A DNA stretch of 64,000 nucleotides, taken from the NCBI RefSeq assembly GCF_900107505.1, contig NZ_FNQH01000004.1, positions 1 through 64,000 of the forward strand. The letters are read 5' to 3'. The notes beneath the pieces were generated by a model. That model saw only the letters and a program-made list of their open reading frames with translations. It was not told where the DNA came from and ran no database searches. The DNA is from Trichococcus collinsii. Lineage in GTDB: Bacteria; Bacillota; Bacilli; Lactobacillales; Aerococcaceae. This document shows, in pieces, positions 17,339-24,796 of the stretch; the stretch's first letter is position 1; every line of letters begins with the position of its first letter. A program made the translations under genes and the position numbers.

Positions 17339-18274
17339 TTAATAAGCGATCTTCAATGATTTTGCGATTGTTTCAGCATCCTTGAACAAAGTTTCGATGA
17401 TTTCTTTGGCAGGACGGATAGTGCGGACCATACCGGTGATTTGGCCGGCCATGACCGATCCGTTCTCTACATCACCTTCGAATACAGCTTTGCTCAATGA
17501 GCCCAACGCCAACTCTTCCAATTCATCACGGGATGCATTGTTGTTTTCCAGTTCTTGGAATTTCGTAAGCATCTTGTTTTTGATGGAACGGACAGGTGCT
17601 CCGTTGCGGCGGCCTGTAACTATTGTAGCTGTATCGTCAGCATCCAGTACCGCTTGTTTGAATGTAGCCGGAACCGGGCATTCTTCAGCAGACAAGAACA
17701 GTGTTCCGACTTGGATCCCTTGAGCACCCATTGCGTACATAGCAACGACGCCTCGGCCGTCACCGACTCCGCCGGCTCCCAATACAGGGATGTTGACCGC
17801 GCTGACAACTTGCGGCACTAAACACATGGTTGTTGTTTCGCCGACGTGTCCGCCCGCTTCTGTTCCTTCAGCTACGATTGCATCCGCGCCCAAAGCTTCC
17901 ATTTTTTGTGCATGCTTCACGGAAGCGACTACCGGAATGACTTTGATGCCGGCTTCTTTGAATTTCGGCATGAACGGTTTCGGTGTGCCCGCTCCTGTTG
18001 TCACGACTTTGACGCCTTCTTCGATCACGACATCAACCAATTCCGGGCAATTCTTCATCATCAACATCAAGTTGACCGCAAAAGGTTTCTCCGTCATGGA
18101 TTTGCATTTTTGAATTTCTGCACGCAATTGATCTGCTGTCATCCCGCCTGAAGCGATGATGCCAAGTCCGCCTGCATTTGAAACGGCAGAAGCGATATCA
18201 GCCGTTGCAATCCGGGCCATTGCTCCTTGAAAAATAGGATATTTTATTCCTAGCATTTCGCATAATGTTGTCAT
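17339..18274 (-). CDS. FabK-like / nitronate monooxygenase-like FMN enzyme
   Basis: 311 residues of a TIM-barrel flavoprotein family (2-nitropropane dioxygenase/FabK). Motifs are YPIFQGAMARIA (about 12-23), NAGGLGIIASGG (about 33-44), VVTTGAGTPKPF, AEGTEAGGHVGETTTM, AAG-like GAGGVGDGRG and QVGTLFLSAEE, plus the C-terminal GSVMAGQITGMV. The pattern is close to enoyl-ACP reductase II (FabK), but the gene is not in a fatty-acid cluster. It is placed with a CoA-transferase and acid transporter under a divergent LysR gene. It may therefore reduce or oxidise an acyl or nitro compound in that pathway; the reaction is not known. Confidence 0.82.
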   Translation of the reverse strand: MTTLCEMLGIKYPIFQGAMARIATADIASAVSNAGGLGIIASGGMTADQLRAEIQKCKSMTEKPFAVNLMLMMKNCPELVDVVIEEGVKVVTTGAGTPKPFMPKFKEAGIKVIPVVASVKHAQKMEALGADAIVAEGTEAGGHVGETTTMCLVPQVVSAVNIPVLGAGGVGDGRGVVAMYAMGAQGIQVGTLFLSAEECPVPATFKQAVLDADDTATIVTGRRNGAPVRSIKNKMLTKFQELENNNASRDELEELALGSLSKAVFEGDVENGSVMAGQITGMVRTIRPAKEIIETLFKDAETIAKSLKIAY

Positions 18275-18370
18275 CTTGTTTTTCCTTCTTCCTTGAATTG
18301 TGAGTGATGAGTCTGCAGCACCGTCTGAAATTACCGCTTTTATTTGCTCACCTTTTCTCTTAATAGTTGC

Positions 18371-18399
18371 ATTATAGAATTTATATGATTAATTGTGAA
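18371..18399 (-). promoter_or_regulatory. Promoter of the FabK-like gene with overlapping ATTGTGA half-site
   Basis: On the minus strand TTCACA (18394-18399) and a perfect TATAAT (18371-18376) are spaced by 17 bases. The -35 overlaps ATTGTGA (18392-18398, plus-strand reading), the same heptamer found in the dyad at 18582-18607. Confidence 0.6.
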
Positions 18400-18581
18400 A
18401 TAGTAATCTTCAACGGTTTATCATAACTGTTTAGTTATATGAAATAATCTGATTTGGAACAGAAAGCCCGTCATTATTGATTTTTAAAATAAAAATAATA
18501 CACCTCTTTTTTGAGATAGTGTATTTTGTTCATATCTTTTTTGTTCTGAACAGATATCATTTCCATAACTCTTCTGTTATA

Positions 18582-18607
18582 ATTGTGATTATTTTATCTT
18601 TCACAAT
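18582..18607. promoter_or_regulatory. Candidate LysR operator dyad
   Basis: A perfect inverted repeat, ATTGTGA-N12-TCACAAT, lies about 90 bases before the LysR gene in the 423-bp divergent region. A third ATTGTGA copy overlaps the opposite promoter. LysR proteins commonly bind such dyads next to their own gene. The rest of the region (18275-18697) is AT-rich with further short dyads. Confidence 0.5.
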
Positions 18608-18630
18608 CATAAAATGAGGTACAATAACGC

Positions 18631-18660
18631 TTGTAATTCTTTATCGTTTTCCCGTATAAC
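18631..18660 (+). promoter_or_regulatory. Possible promoter of the LysR gene
   Basis: TTGTAA (18631-18636) and TATAAC (18655-18660) are separated by 18 bases, about 40 bases before the gene and just downstream of the ATTGTGA dyad. Confidence 0.4.
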
Positions 18661-18697
18661 CAACAGTAGAACGTCTTGAACGAAAGGATGACAAAAA

Positions 18698-19627
18698 ATG
18701 ATGCAACAGACCACTATCATTGCCTACCTGGATGCCATCGTCAGTGAAGGAACCTTCACCCAGGCGGCAAAGTCCCTATATATTTCCCAACCCTACCTCA
18801 GCAAAACCATCACAAAATTGGAAGAGGAACTCCAAACCCAATTGGTCGAACGCAATCGTACTCCGATGGAATTGACCTATGCGGGCGAAAGGTTCCTGAC
18901 CCATATGAAAAAGATGCAGAACCAATACGAAGATATGGTCAACGAATTGACCATGATCACAAAGCTGAAATACGGCCGGATCCGCATCGGTGTCCATCCG
19001 ATTATGGGTTCCTTTTTGCTTCCCTTGATTCTTCCGAAGTTCCATGAAAAATATCCCGGCATCGTCCTGAAAATAATGGAACAGGACGCCAAAACAACAG
19101 AAATGGACTTGTTGGAAAACAAAGTCGATCTCTATTTGGGGATGATGCCGATCCATAACGAACAACTTTCCTATACCGTGCTTGCGGATGACAAATGGTG
19201 CGTCATCGTTCCCGATACAAGCCCGCTGTATCAACCCGGCTTGAAGGAAATCGAAAAATTTCCTTATCCTTTGAACCTGTTGAAGAATGAAAAGTATGTG
19301 CTGACCACTTCCCAATCCGGTATCCGCAAGCAAGCTAATGAATTTCTGAAGCATCTGGACATAAAGGCAGATATCGTCATGGAATCACAGAACATCTCTA
19401 CAGCGGCAGCACTTGCGAGAAAAGGGATGGGCTTGACCTTTCTGCCGAAAAGCGCGCTCAACAATAGCGAATTGATGGACAGCTACAATATTTATTATAT
19501 CGAGACCACCTTCGTCCACACCCGCTATTTCATTGCCTACAGCAAAGAAAAGACCCTTTCCTCTGTCGACTTGGCCATGATCGATATGGCGAAGGAACTG
19601 ATGAAAGCATACAGTGACTCGATTTGA
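18698..19627 (+). CDS. LysR-family transcriptional regulator
   Basis: 309 residues. Residues 1-60 form the winged helix-turn-helix (FTQAAKSLYISQPYLSKTITKLEEELQTQLVER). Residues about 90-300 form a type-2 periplasmic-binding-like effector domain (IRIGVHPIMGSFLLPLILPKF, GMGLTFLPKSAL). The start is ATG 18698, or the next ATG, after GAAAGGATG. It is divergent from the FabK-like gene. The ATTGTGA motifs in between make autoregulation and control of the acid-utilisation genes likely. Effector unknown. Confidence 0.9.
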   Translation: MMQQTTIIAYLDAIVSEGTFTQAAKSLYISQPYLSKTITKLEEELQTQLVERNRTPMELTYAGERFLTHMKKMQNQYEDMVNELTMITKLKYGRIRIGVHPIMGSFLLPLILPKFHEKYPGIVLKIMEQDAKTTEMDLLENKVDLYLGMMPIHNEQLSYTVLADDKWCVIVPDTSPLYQPGLKEIEKFPYPLNLLKNEKYVLTTSQSGIRKQANEFLKHLDIKADIVMESQNISTAAALARKGMGLTFLPKSALNNSELMDSYNIYYIETTFVHTRYFIAYSKEKTLSSVDLAMIDMAKELMKAYSDSI

Positions 19628-19784
19628 TGCTTGCGGTCTGCAGCAACGAAAAGACCCCTCTTATTCTTTTCGGAACCATATCATTTGGCCTTCGGCACCA
19701 GAAGTTGTATCATCAAAGTGAACAATGATGGACTGCCATACTTTGCGTACAAGAACGGATAACTTACCCATAGGAGGGGTTATG

Positions 19785-20018
19785 ATGGATAAACTACCAA
19801 AAGATGACCACGATTCTATCGATGCCACTTGGTTAACGGAAGATCCCTATCTGGATATCATTCCCGAAGATCCCCCTCAAGAAACCGAAATTCTTTACTG
19901 CCAATGCAAGAAGCCGTCTAGCGTTTACCCCGAAAGCAACGATCTTGGCCATTGGCTGAAGTGCGGAGACTGCAATCGCGTCATCGAAGGTTCGTTTGAA
20001 GCAGTAAAGCCTTATTAA
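19785..20018 (+). CDS. Small zinc-ribbon-like protein, unknown function
   Basis: 77 residues from ATG 19785, with AGGAGG 7 bases upstream; the ATG at 19782 and a longer in-frame start at 19725 fit the site less well. The C-terminal half has CQC, then a spacer of about 20 residues and CGDC (YCQCKKP and KCGDCNRVIEG), which look like paired metal-binding knuckles. The N-terminal half is acidic and proline-rich (IIPEDPPQETE). No family recognised. Confidence 0.7.
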   Translation: MDKLPKDDHDSIDATWLTEDPYLDIIPEDPPQETEILYCQCKKPSSVYPESNDLGHWLKCGDCNRVIEGSFEAVKPY

Positions 20019-20028
20019 TCCAATCGAA

Positions 20029-20079
20029 AAAAAAAAAGGAGCAAGGGAATGCGGAATGACGCACTCACTTGCTCCTTTT
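20029..20079. terminator. Terminator after the zinc-ribbon gene
   Basis: An AAAAGGAGCAAG / CTTGCTCCTTTT stem (20034-20045 and 20068-20079) flanked by a long A run lies between convergent small genes. Confidence 0.85.
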
Positions 20080-20093
20080 GATTCCTGCTATGA

Positions 20094-20121
20094 AAGAAAC
20101 ACCAGAGATTAGTCTGGTGTT
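20094..20121 (-). terminator. Stem-loop over the stop codon of the next gene
   Basis: A perfect 9-bp stem (AACACCAGA at 20098-20106, TCTGGTGTT at 20113-20121) spans the stop codon region of the leftward gene and is followed on the minus strand by TTTCTTT. It probably helps end that transcript. Confidence 0.55.
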
Positions 20122-20456
20122 CCACCGTTTGTTGCTTTCAAGTTCTTGATATCCAAAAACTTTTGGCAGAGTTTATCCAATTCTTCTTCCATCACAGCGC
20201 TCGTCTCAGGTGAATAGCTGAGCATTTTTGCCGGATTGGATACCAGATCCAGAACGGAGTCGGGAACCACCTTGTCTCCTTCGACATGGACAGCGATCTG
20301 TGGGTAGTAGTTCGTTGTTCCGCAGCATGCTGAGACAAGATAGGCGATTTCATAATGCTCGTTGCCTTTGTCGCGGATGCGGAAATAGCCATCGCCGATG
20401 AATTCCTTTTCCGGTCCGAAATTAGCCAATATCAGTTCCAAATCCTTCTTTTCCAT
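20109..20456 (-). CDS. Hypothetical protein, 115 residues
   Basis: A soluble, acidic protein starting at ATG 20456 after an AAGGGG site. Visible features are an alpha/beta N-terminal half with FIGDGYFRIRDKGNEHYEI, a paired-cysteine segment SACCGTTNYYPQ near residue 43, and a helical C-terminal half (VMEEELDKLCQKFLDIKNL). There are no membrane segments. It forms a monocistronic unit. I do not recognise the family. Confidence 0.7.
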   Translation of the reverse strand: MEKKDLELILANFGPEKEFIGDGYFRIRDKGNEHYEIAYLVSACCGTTNYYPQIAVHVEGDKVVPDSVLDLVSNPAKMLSYSPETSAVMEEELDKLCQKFLDIKNLKATNGGTPD

Positions 20457-20735
20457 TAAAAAAACCCCTTTTCTTCATGAATCAAACAGACGATTATTTA
20501 TTTAAAAACGTGAACACAGGCTTGTCCTGCAAAACTTACCCGCACTTTTACCTTCAAGCATATTATACCACTCCCGGACGGTTTTGGACATCAGCCGAGC
20601 TACAGATGAGGGCTATATTTCCGTTGCTCATTCCTCGTTTTGAGGGAGTGCTTCTGTTAAGTTTATCCTTCACCGCTATGATAAAATAAACTTGTAAGCG
20701 CAAACTAAAACAAATACAGAAACGGGGTTACCCAG

Positions 20736-21191
20736 ATGACAGAAACAAAACTATCGAAACTGAGAATCACTGGCCAATCACACCAAGGCATCACCACTAC
20801 GGTAAAAGTCCGTAACCTGCCTGAATTTTTTGTGGATGAATCGGAACGGATGGGTGGCGACAACAAAGGGCCAAATCCGTTGGAATATCTTTTGAGTTCG
20901 TTGGCAGGTTGTACCTCGATCATTGCCTATTATGTAGCCGAACAACAAGGGCTCGCCTACAGAGGCCTTTCGTTTACCGTTGAAGGCACCTTTGATCCGC
21001 GCGGTTTTGCCGGAGAGGATGATATCCGGACCTACTTTCAGGAAGTCACGCTCATCAACCATATCGAGACTGATGAGACCGATGAAGCCATCGAGAAGCT
21101 GGCGGCTGAAGTCGAAAGAAGATGTCCGGTCTATAACCTCATGCTGGATGCGGGTGTCGACATGTCGACCCAGTGGATCCGGACCAATTAA
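20736..21191 (+). CDS. OsmC/Ohr-family protein
   Basis: 151 residues. It has the OsmC layout: an N-terminal beta region, then GPNPLEYLLSSLAGC with peroxidatic Cys59, and ERRCPVYNLM with the resolving Cys130. Such proteins reduce organic hydroperoxides with thiols or dihydrolipoate; some are YhfA-like with unknown substrate. There is no nearby Ohr-type MarR regulator, so the inducer is unclear. The SD is weak (ACGGGG before ATG 20736). Confidence 0.9.
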   Translation: MTETKLSKLRITGQSHQGITTTVKVRNLPEFFVDESERMGGDNKGPNPLEYLLSSLAGCTSIIAYYVAEQQGLAYRGLSFTVEGTFDPRGFAGEDDIRTYFQEVTLINHIETDETDEAIEKLAAEVERRCPVYNLMLDAGVDMSTQWIRTN

Positions 21192-21235
21192 AAAAATCAG
21201 AAAAGCGGAACGGGTTCGTTCAGCCCTTATTAAGG

Positions 21236-21535
21236 AAACACTGTGACCTAATCGGTCAAGTGTATCATGCCTCTAAGCGATTGAAATCGCAAGAGACATG
21301 ACAATTTAGGAAATCGAGCCATACAACTGAGCATCGTAGAGCGCAATATGCTGAGGGACTTCCTGCGTCAGCAGGTTAGTCGAACAGTATCCTTGGCTCG
21401 TAGAGACAAGGGGTTCCTTAATCCCTTCCGAAAGGCTTACCCGTGAAGTTAGCCATCTAATTTGATTGCATGAAACATTTTGCAAATCTGTTAAACAACT
21501 ACGGTGACACACTTTCAGATTCGAAATATTATATA
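21236..21535 (-). mobile_element. Structured non-coding element, possibly a remnant or non-autonomous IS200/IS605-type unit with omega-RNA-like part
   Basis: About 300 bases between osmC and merR with no convincing gene but several successive hairpins. They include TGACC-TAATC-GGTCA (near 21243-21257), a long hairpin at 21268-21301 (CATG, CTCT and GCGAT arms closed by GAAATCGC), CCTGC-GTCA-GCAGG (near 21361-21376) and CCTTG...CAAGG near 21391-21411. Read on the minus strand, segments such as GGAACCCCTTG-loop-CAAGG and GACGCAGGAAGTCCCTCAGC resemble the right ends of IS1341-type tnpB elements, where the guide (omega/reRNA) scaffold lies. This resemblance is from memory of such elements, not a search. 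Alternatively it is a plus-strand structured RNA ending at the next terminator. Confidence 0.4.
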
Positions 21536-21545
21536 TTTTGAATAA

Positions 21546-21592
21546 AATCCCATCAGCCGAGCAAATTAGGCGGCCTGATGGGATTTTTTTGT
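21546..21592. terminator. Bidirectional terminator between the structured element and merR
   Basis: A long stem, AAAATCCCATCAG with CTGATGGGATTTT (21546-21558 and 21573-21585), has T7 on the plus-strand side and a shorter T tract on the minus side. It ends merR and would also end any rightward transcript from osmC or the element. Confidence 0.88.
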
Positions 21593-21600
21593 GGTTCCAT

Positions 21601-21987
21601 CTACTTGAATTCTCTCAACTTGTTTTCGCTTGGAACCATATGGCTCGTATAATTTTCGATTTTGAAAGTCAGACGATCCATTGCTTGTTTCATAACATCA
21701 ATCCGTTCTTGGAGTTCACGCTGTTGTTCGACCAAAAGATCCATCCTTGCCGGAACGGTCTCTTCTCCGCTGCGGAAAAGCGCGAGATATTCGATCAACG
21801 ATTCGATCGATAAACCTGCATTGCGCATCTGGCGGCTGAAGACAATCCACTTTAGATCTTCTTCATCAAACTCACGTACCCCGTTCTCATTCCTTTTTAT
21901 TGGAGGAATCAGACCGATCCTCTCATAGTAGCGGATTGTATCAGTGGATACACCCGTTTGCTCACTGGCTTTCTTTATGTTTATCAT
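21601..21987 (-). CDS. MerR-family transcriptional regulator (AdhR/NmlR-like)
   Basis: 128 residues from ATG 21987 (GAAAGG lies 9 bases upstream; an ATG at 21996 is too close to it). Residues 1-70 are a MerR DNA-binding domain (INIKKASEQTGVSTDTIRYYERIGLIPPIKR, shown in part). This is followed by a coiled-coil dimerisation helix (VPARMDLLVEQQRELQERI). There is no cysteine in the effector region, so it is not a metal or thiol sensor of the classical kind. Its own promoter carries an ideal MerR operator, so autoregulation is likely. Confidence 0.9.
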   Translation of the reverse strand: MINIKKASEQTGVSTDTIRYYERIGLIPPIKRNENGVREFDEEDLKWIVFSRQMRNAGLSIESLIEYLALFRSGEETVPARMDLLVEQQRELQERIDVMKQAMDRLTFKIENYTSHMVPSENKLREFK

Positions 21988-22039
21988 CTCGTCCATCCTT
22001 TCGGCATCAAAACCTATCCTGACAGTTAGCTTCAGTTAT

Positions 22040-22070
22040 ATCCTACACCTTGGAGTGGACTCCAAGTCAA
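22040..22070 (-). promoter_or_regulatory. merR promoter with MerR operator in a 19-bp spacer
   Basis: On the minus strand TTGACT (22065-22070) and TAGGAT (22040-22045) are separated by exactly 19 bases, the stretched spacing known for MerR-type promoters. The spacer is filled by the perfect palindrome CTTGGAGTGGACTCCAAG (22049-22066), matching the operator type bound by AdhR/NmlR-like MerR proteins. Confidence 0.85.
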
Positions 22071-22114
22071 ACGGGAATTTCGGACAGCGAGGACTAACCC
22101 TCTTCAGTAAACCG

Positions 22115-22918
22115 TCACCCTTGCAATGCAAGCAACTGAAGGATCGTGTGCGACACCGCGTCCTCATCATTCGTTCTGCCTGTGATGAAGGCCGCCGTGT
22201 CCTTGATGATCGGATAAGCATTCCGCACAGCGAAACTGTATCTGCCGCTCTTCATCATTTCGATGTCGTTCATCCCATCACCGAACACCATCGTTTCTTC
22301 AGGAGTGACCTGCAGCAACTCCTGCAGACGGGCAACCGTACTCCCTTTATGGACATTCAGGTCCGTGATGTCCAACCGAGCCTTCTCCGAAGCGACGATA
22401 TGCGCCCGGTCGCTGTAATCGGCTAATTTTTCAGCAGTATCGACGCAGCGCTCTTGCATATCGCGGACCGTAATTTTGATGAAATCGTCCCTGATGGCTC
22501 CGAAATCCGCCACCGTAACCACCTTTTTGTAGGAGCTCCTGACCGCTGCAGATTCCTCGGGCGACAAATCATTTTTAATCATGGCGGCTTCTTTCGTGCA
22601 GGCGATCAAGGTATGCCCAAGTTGCATCTCTTCCAGTTCGCGCAGGATGGCACGGCCTGTCCCATTCTCCAACAACGATTCGTAGACGACTGCGCCGTTG
22701 CGTTTGATCCGCGAGGCACTGTCCCCCAGGATCCAAAAACCTGCGGCATCTTCGCCGAATATTTCTTCGACGCGCTCGCTCTGTTTGCCGGTGCATAGAG
22801 CGAAAACGACCCCCTTTTCCGTCATCAACTGCTTTACCTGCTTGAAAAGTTCCCTGTTGAAATCCCCTTCGTTATTAAGAAACGTGCCGTCCATATCCGT
22901 CAAAATCAACTTGATCAT
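22115..22918 (-). CDS. HAD-superfamily phosphatase, Cof-type
   Basis: 267 residues. Motif I is LILTDMDGTFL (nucleophile Asp8), motif II lies in VVFALCTGKQ, and motif IV is VFGDGMNDIEMM near residue 215. A large C2-type cap lies between. Cof-type enzymes dephosphorylate sugar phosphates, pyridoxal phosphate or flavin intermediates, with overlapping specificity. It starts at ATG 22918 after GGAGG. A second Cof-type gene lies at 24797, but the two are not obviously recent copies. Confidence 0.88.
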   Translation of the reverse strand: MIKLILTDMDGTFLNNEGDFNRELFKQVKQLMTEKGVVFALCTGKQSERVEEIFGEDAAGFWILGDSASRIKRNGAVVYESLLENGTGRAILRELEEMQLGHTLIACTKEAAMIKNDLSPEESAAVRSSYKKVVTVADFGAIRDDFIKITVRDMQERCVDTAEKLADYSDRAHIVASEKARLDITDLNVHKGSTVARLQELLQVTPEETMVFGDGMNDIEMMKSGRYSFAVRNAYPIIKDTAAFITGRTNDEDAVSHTILQLLALQG

Positions 22919-23063
22919 CCGATGTCCTCCATTCCGATTATCTTATCGCTCCCATTATCGCATATTTCTCCATCTCGGACCGCTAAATGACCCAAAAATG
23001 GCATCGGCAGTGCATTTCCCGTATAATGAATATTGAAATCACTCGTAAAGAAGGTGCAATTAT

Positions 23064-24017
23064 ATGATAACAGTTACCGGCATCACAGCTGACAATCTCG
23101 TCCACACAGATATCGATTTGGATACAACCGACCTTTCATCCTATAAATGGATCTGGGCCGACTTCAATGAGCCTAGCCCATCCGAAGTAAAATATCTTGA
23201 GAAGACCTTCCACTTCCATCCACTTGCTATAGAAGACTGCCTGCAAATACTGCAGCGTCCGAAGCTGGATTATTATGAAGACTACACATTTTATGTGACG
23301 CATCATGTTCGTAAGGAAGGAAGGGAGCTCTTCAAGGAAGAATTGGACTTCTTTGTCAGTGAAAAATTCATCGTCACTTTTCAGCTTACCCACTCAAAAG
23401 AAGTGGCCTATATCCAGAAACAATTGCTGACCCAATATAATGCCGAAAACTGGGACCCGTACTTTATTTTTTACAGAATCCTTGATCAGATTGTGGATAA
23501 TTATTTCCCTTTAATCCACGACATCGAAGACCGTCTTGCTCAACTTGAAGAGGATAACCTGAACAAAACGACTGCCGCATTCATACCTGAATTGATGGAG
23601 TCTCGGCATCTTCTGTTGGGTCTGCTGCAGACCGTCACTCCGATGCGGGATCTGCTTTACCGCATGCTGAATTCCCAACACCTGGAAGGAGTCAGCAAAA
23701 GACGGAGTTATTTTTCTGATATCCATGATGACCTGCTGAAGGTATCCGAGATGATCACCTCAAACCGTGAGGTGACGACGGATATGCGCGATAGTTACCT
23801 ATCGCTGAATTCCCATCAGACCAATAATGTGATGAAGGTCCTTACCATCATCACTTCAATTTTCTCGCCTTTGACATTGATTGCTGGCATCTATGGGATG
23901 AACTTCGAACATATGCCCGAATTGACTTGGAAATACGGCTATTTTTTAGCTATCGGCCTGATGTTTGGAATCGGGTTGGCAATGTATCACTGGTTCAAAA
24001 AAAGTGGCTGGTTCTGA
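23064..24017 (+). CDS. corA: CorA-family divalent metal transporter
   Basis: 317 residues with the CorA architecture: an N-terminal cytosolic alpha/beta domain, a long stalk helix (through about residue 255) and two C-terminal membrane helices. The signature YGMNFEHMPEL stands at the end of the first. It forms a homopentameric Mg2+ (or Co2+/Ni2+) channel. SD AAGAAGGTG precedes ATG 23064; a TATAAT at 23022-23027 may be the -10. Its stop codon abuts the stop codon of the opposing small gene with no gap (TGATCA). Confidence 0.93.
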   Translation: MITVTGITADNLVHTDIDLDTTDLSSYKWIWADFNEPSPSEVKYLEKTFHFHPLAIEDCLQILQRPKLDYYEDYTFYVTHHVRKEGRELFKEELDFFVSEKFIVTFQLTHSKEVAYIQKQLLTQYNAENWDPYFIFYRILDQIVDNYFPLIHDIEDRLAQLEEDNLNKTTAAFIPELMESRHLLLGLLQTVTPMRDLLYRMLNSQHLEGVSKRRSYFSDIHDDLLKVSEMITSNREVTTDMRDSYLSLNSHQTNNVMKVLTIITSIFSPLTLIAGIYGMNFEHMPELTWKYGYFLAIGLMFGIGLAMYHWFKKSGWF

Positions 24018-24329
24018 TCACCCGCCGTTTTTCTTGTAATAGGTGGCGACAGGATATTTCAATTTCCCTGTCGCCAGATAGATTCGGAAATCATTCACCG
24101 CAAAGAGATCACCTGGCTCAAGCAAAAAGAAATAGAGGCGGATAGGATAACGTTTGCTTTTGGCCAAAATATGATTGTTGCCCTCATAAACGTACCACCA
24201 GATTTCGAACATCTCTCCCCTAAAGGAAAACTTATCCTCCAACAGCGTAAACTCACAGCAGCCTTTTCGTTCCAGCAGATCGGCGACATCCAATTTTTTT
24301 CTCCAGATTCCTTTTTGCATCAGCTTCAT
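24018..24329 (-). CDS. Unknown small protein, second gene of the SOS-box operon
   Basis: 103 residues from ATG 24329, with GGTGAGG four bases upstream; an in-frame ATG at 24347 is also possible. The sequence is basic and rich in aromatics (EMFEIWWYVYEGNNH, YPIRLYFFLLEPGDLF), suggesting a compact beta-rich fold. It has one CC pair (KGCCEF) and no signal peptide. It begins about 25 bases after the OB-like gene and is probably translated from the same DinR/LexA-controlled transcript. No family recognised. Confidence 0.7.
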   Translation of the reverse strand: MKLMQKGIWRKKLDVADLLERKGCCEFTLLEDKFSFRGEMFEIWWYVYEGNNHILAKSKRYPIRLYFFLLEPGDLFAVNDFRIYLATGKLKYPVATYYKKNGG

Positions 24330-24353
24330 TTTCCTCACCCTATCCATCAGCTA

Positions 24354-24596
24354 TCATTTTTGATTTACATGATATTTCTGCACCACGATTTGATTGCGCT
24401 TGTTCTTCCTGCCGTAGATCACGATTGCGTTCCCTTCGGTGACCTGATACAAAAAATCCAACGAATGCGCGCGAATCAGGCAATTCTGCTTCTCTTCCTT
24501 GTCCACCGTCAGCGTGAAGCGGATCAGCGGCGTCTCTTCCAGTTTGAGAATTTTGATTTTTTCCACTGAACCTTTCAAGCAAATCCCATTTTCCAT
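24354..24596 (-). CDS. Small OB-fold-like protein, SOS-controlled
   Basis: 80 residues from ATG 24596 (SD GAAGGA about 10 bases upstream; longer in-frame starts lie within the promoter). The pattern of strands resembles half-size single-stranded-DNA-binding proteins: ICLKGSVEKIKIL, RFTLTVDKEEKQNCLIRAH, then GNAIVIYGRKNKRNQIVVQK. The classical SSB C-terminal acidic tip is absent. The SOS box in its promoter supports a role in the DNA damage response. The SSB-like fold is my inference from spacing of hydrophobic strands and the GR turn. Confidence 0.72.
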   Translation of the reverse strand: MENGICLKGSVEKIKILKLEETPLIRFTLTVDKEEKQNCLIRAHSLDFLYQVTEGNAIVIYGRKNKRNQIVVQKYHVNQK

Positions 24597-24618
24597 ATCA
24601 GTCACATCCTTCAACACC

Positions 24619-24647
24619 ATAATACGAACATACGTTCTTTTTGTCAA
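24619..24647 (-). promoter_or_regulatory. SOS promoter with LexA/DinR box
   Basis: On the minus strand a perfect TTGACA (24642-24647) and TATTAT (24619-24624) are separated by 17 bases. The spacer holds GAACGTATGTTCG (24625-24637), which is CGAAC-ATAC-GTTC on the plus strand, matching the Gram-positive LexA/DinR consensus GAAC-N4-GTTC. LexA bound here would block RNA polymerase until DNA damage. The start of the first gene follows about 16 bases after the expected transcription start. Confidence 0.9.
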
Positions 24648-24796
24648 CTGTTTCCTTCTCGGGAAAATCGCTGAAGGCATTCTTTTCCTTTTTAGAATAG
24701 TAAGGAAACATGTTAAGATGTTTTAAACATAAGCGGATGCTAAAAACTGGCGACCTCAACCGGGTTGTTTTGCATCTGACGAAAGGAAGATTTGCC

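Noticed and set aside
21306-21512. 68-residue minus-strand frame within the structured element
   Set aside because: It starts at GTG without a ribosome site and its codons follow the hairpins; I treat it as a by-product of the element, although it may derive from a transposase-linked sequence.
24043-24074. Hairpin GGCGACAGG / CCTGTCGCC just after corA
   Set aside because: It lies inside the opposing small gene and has no T run, so I do not call it a terminator of corA.
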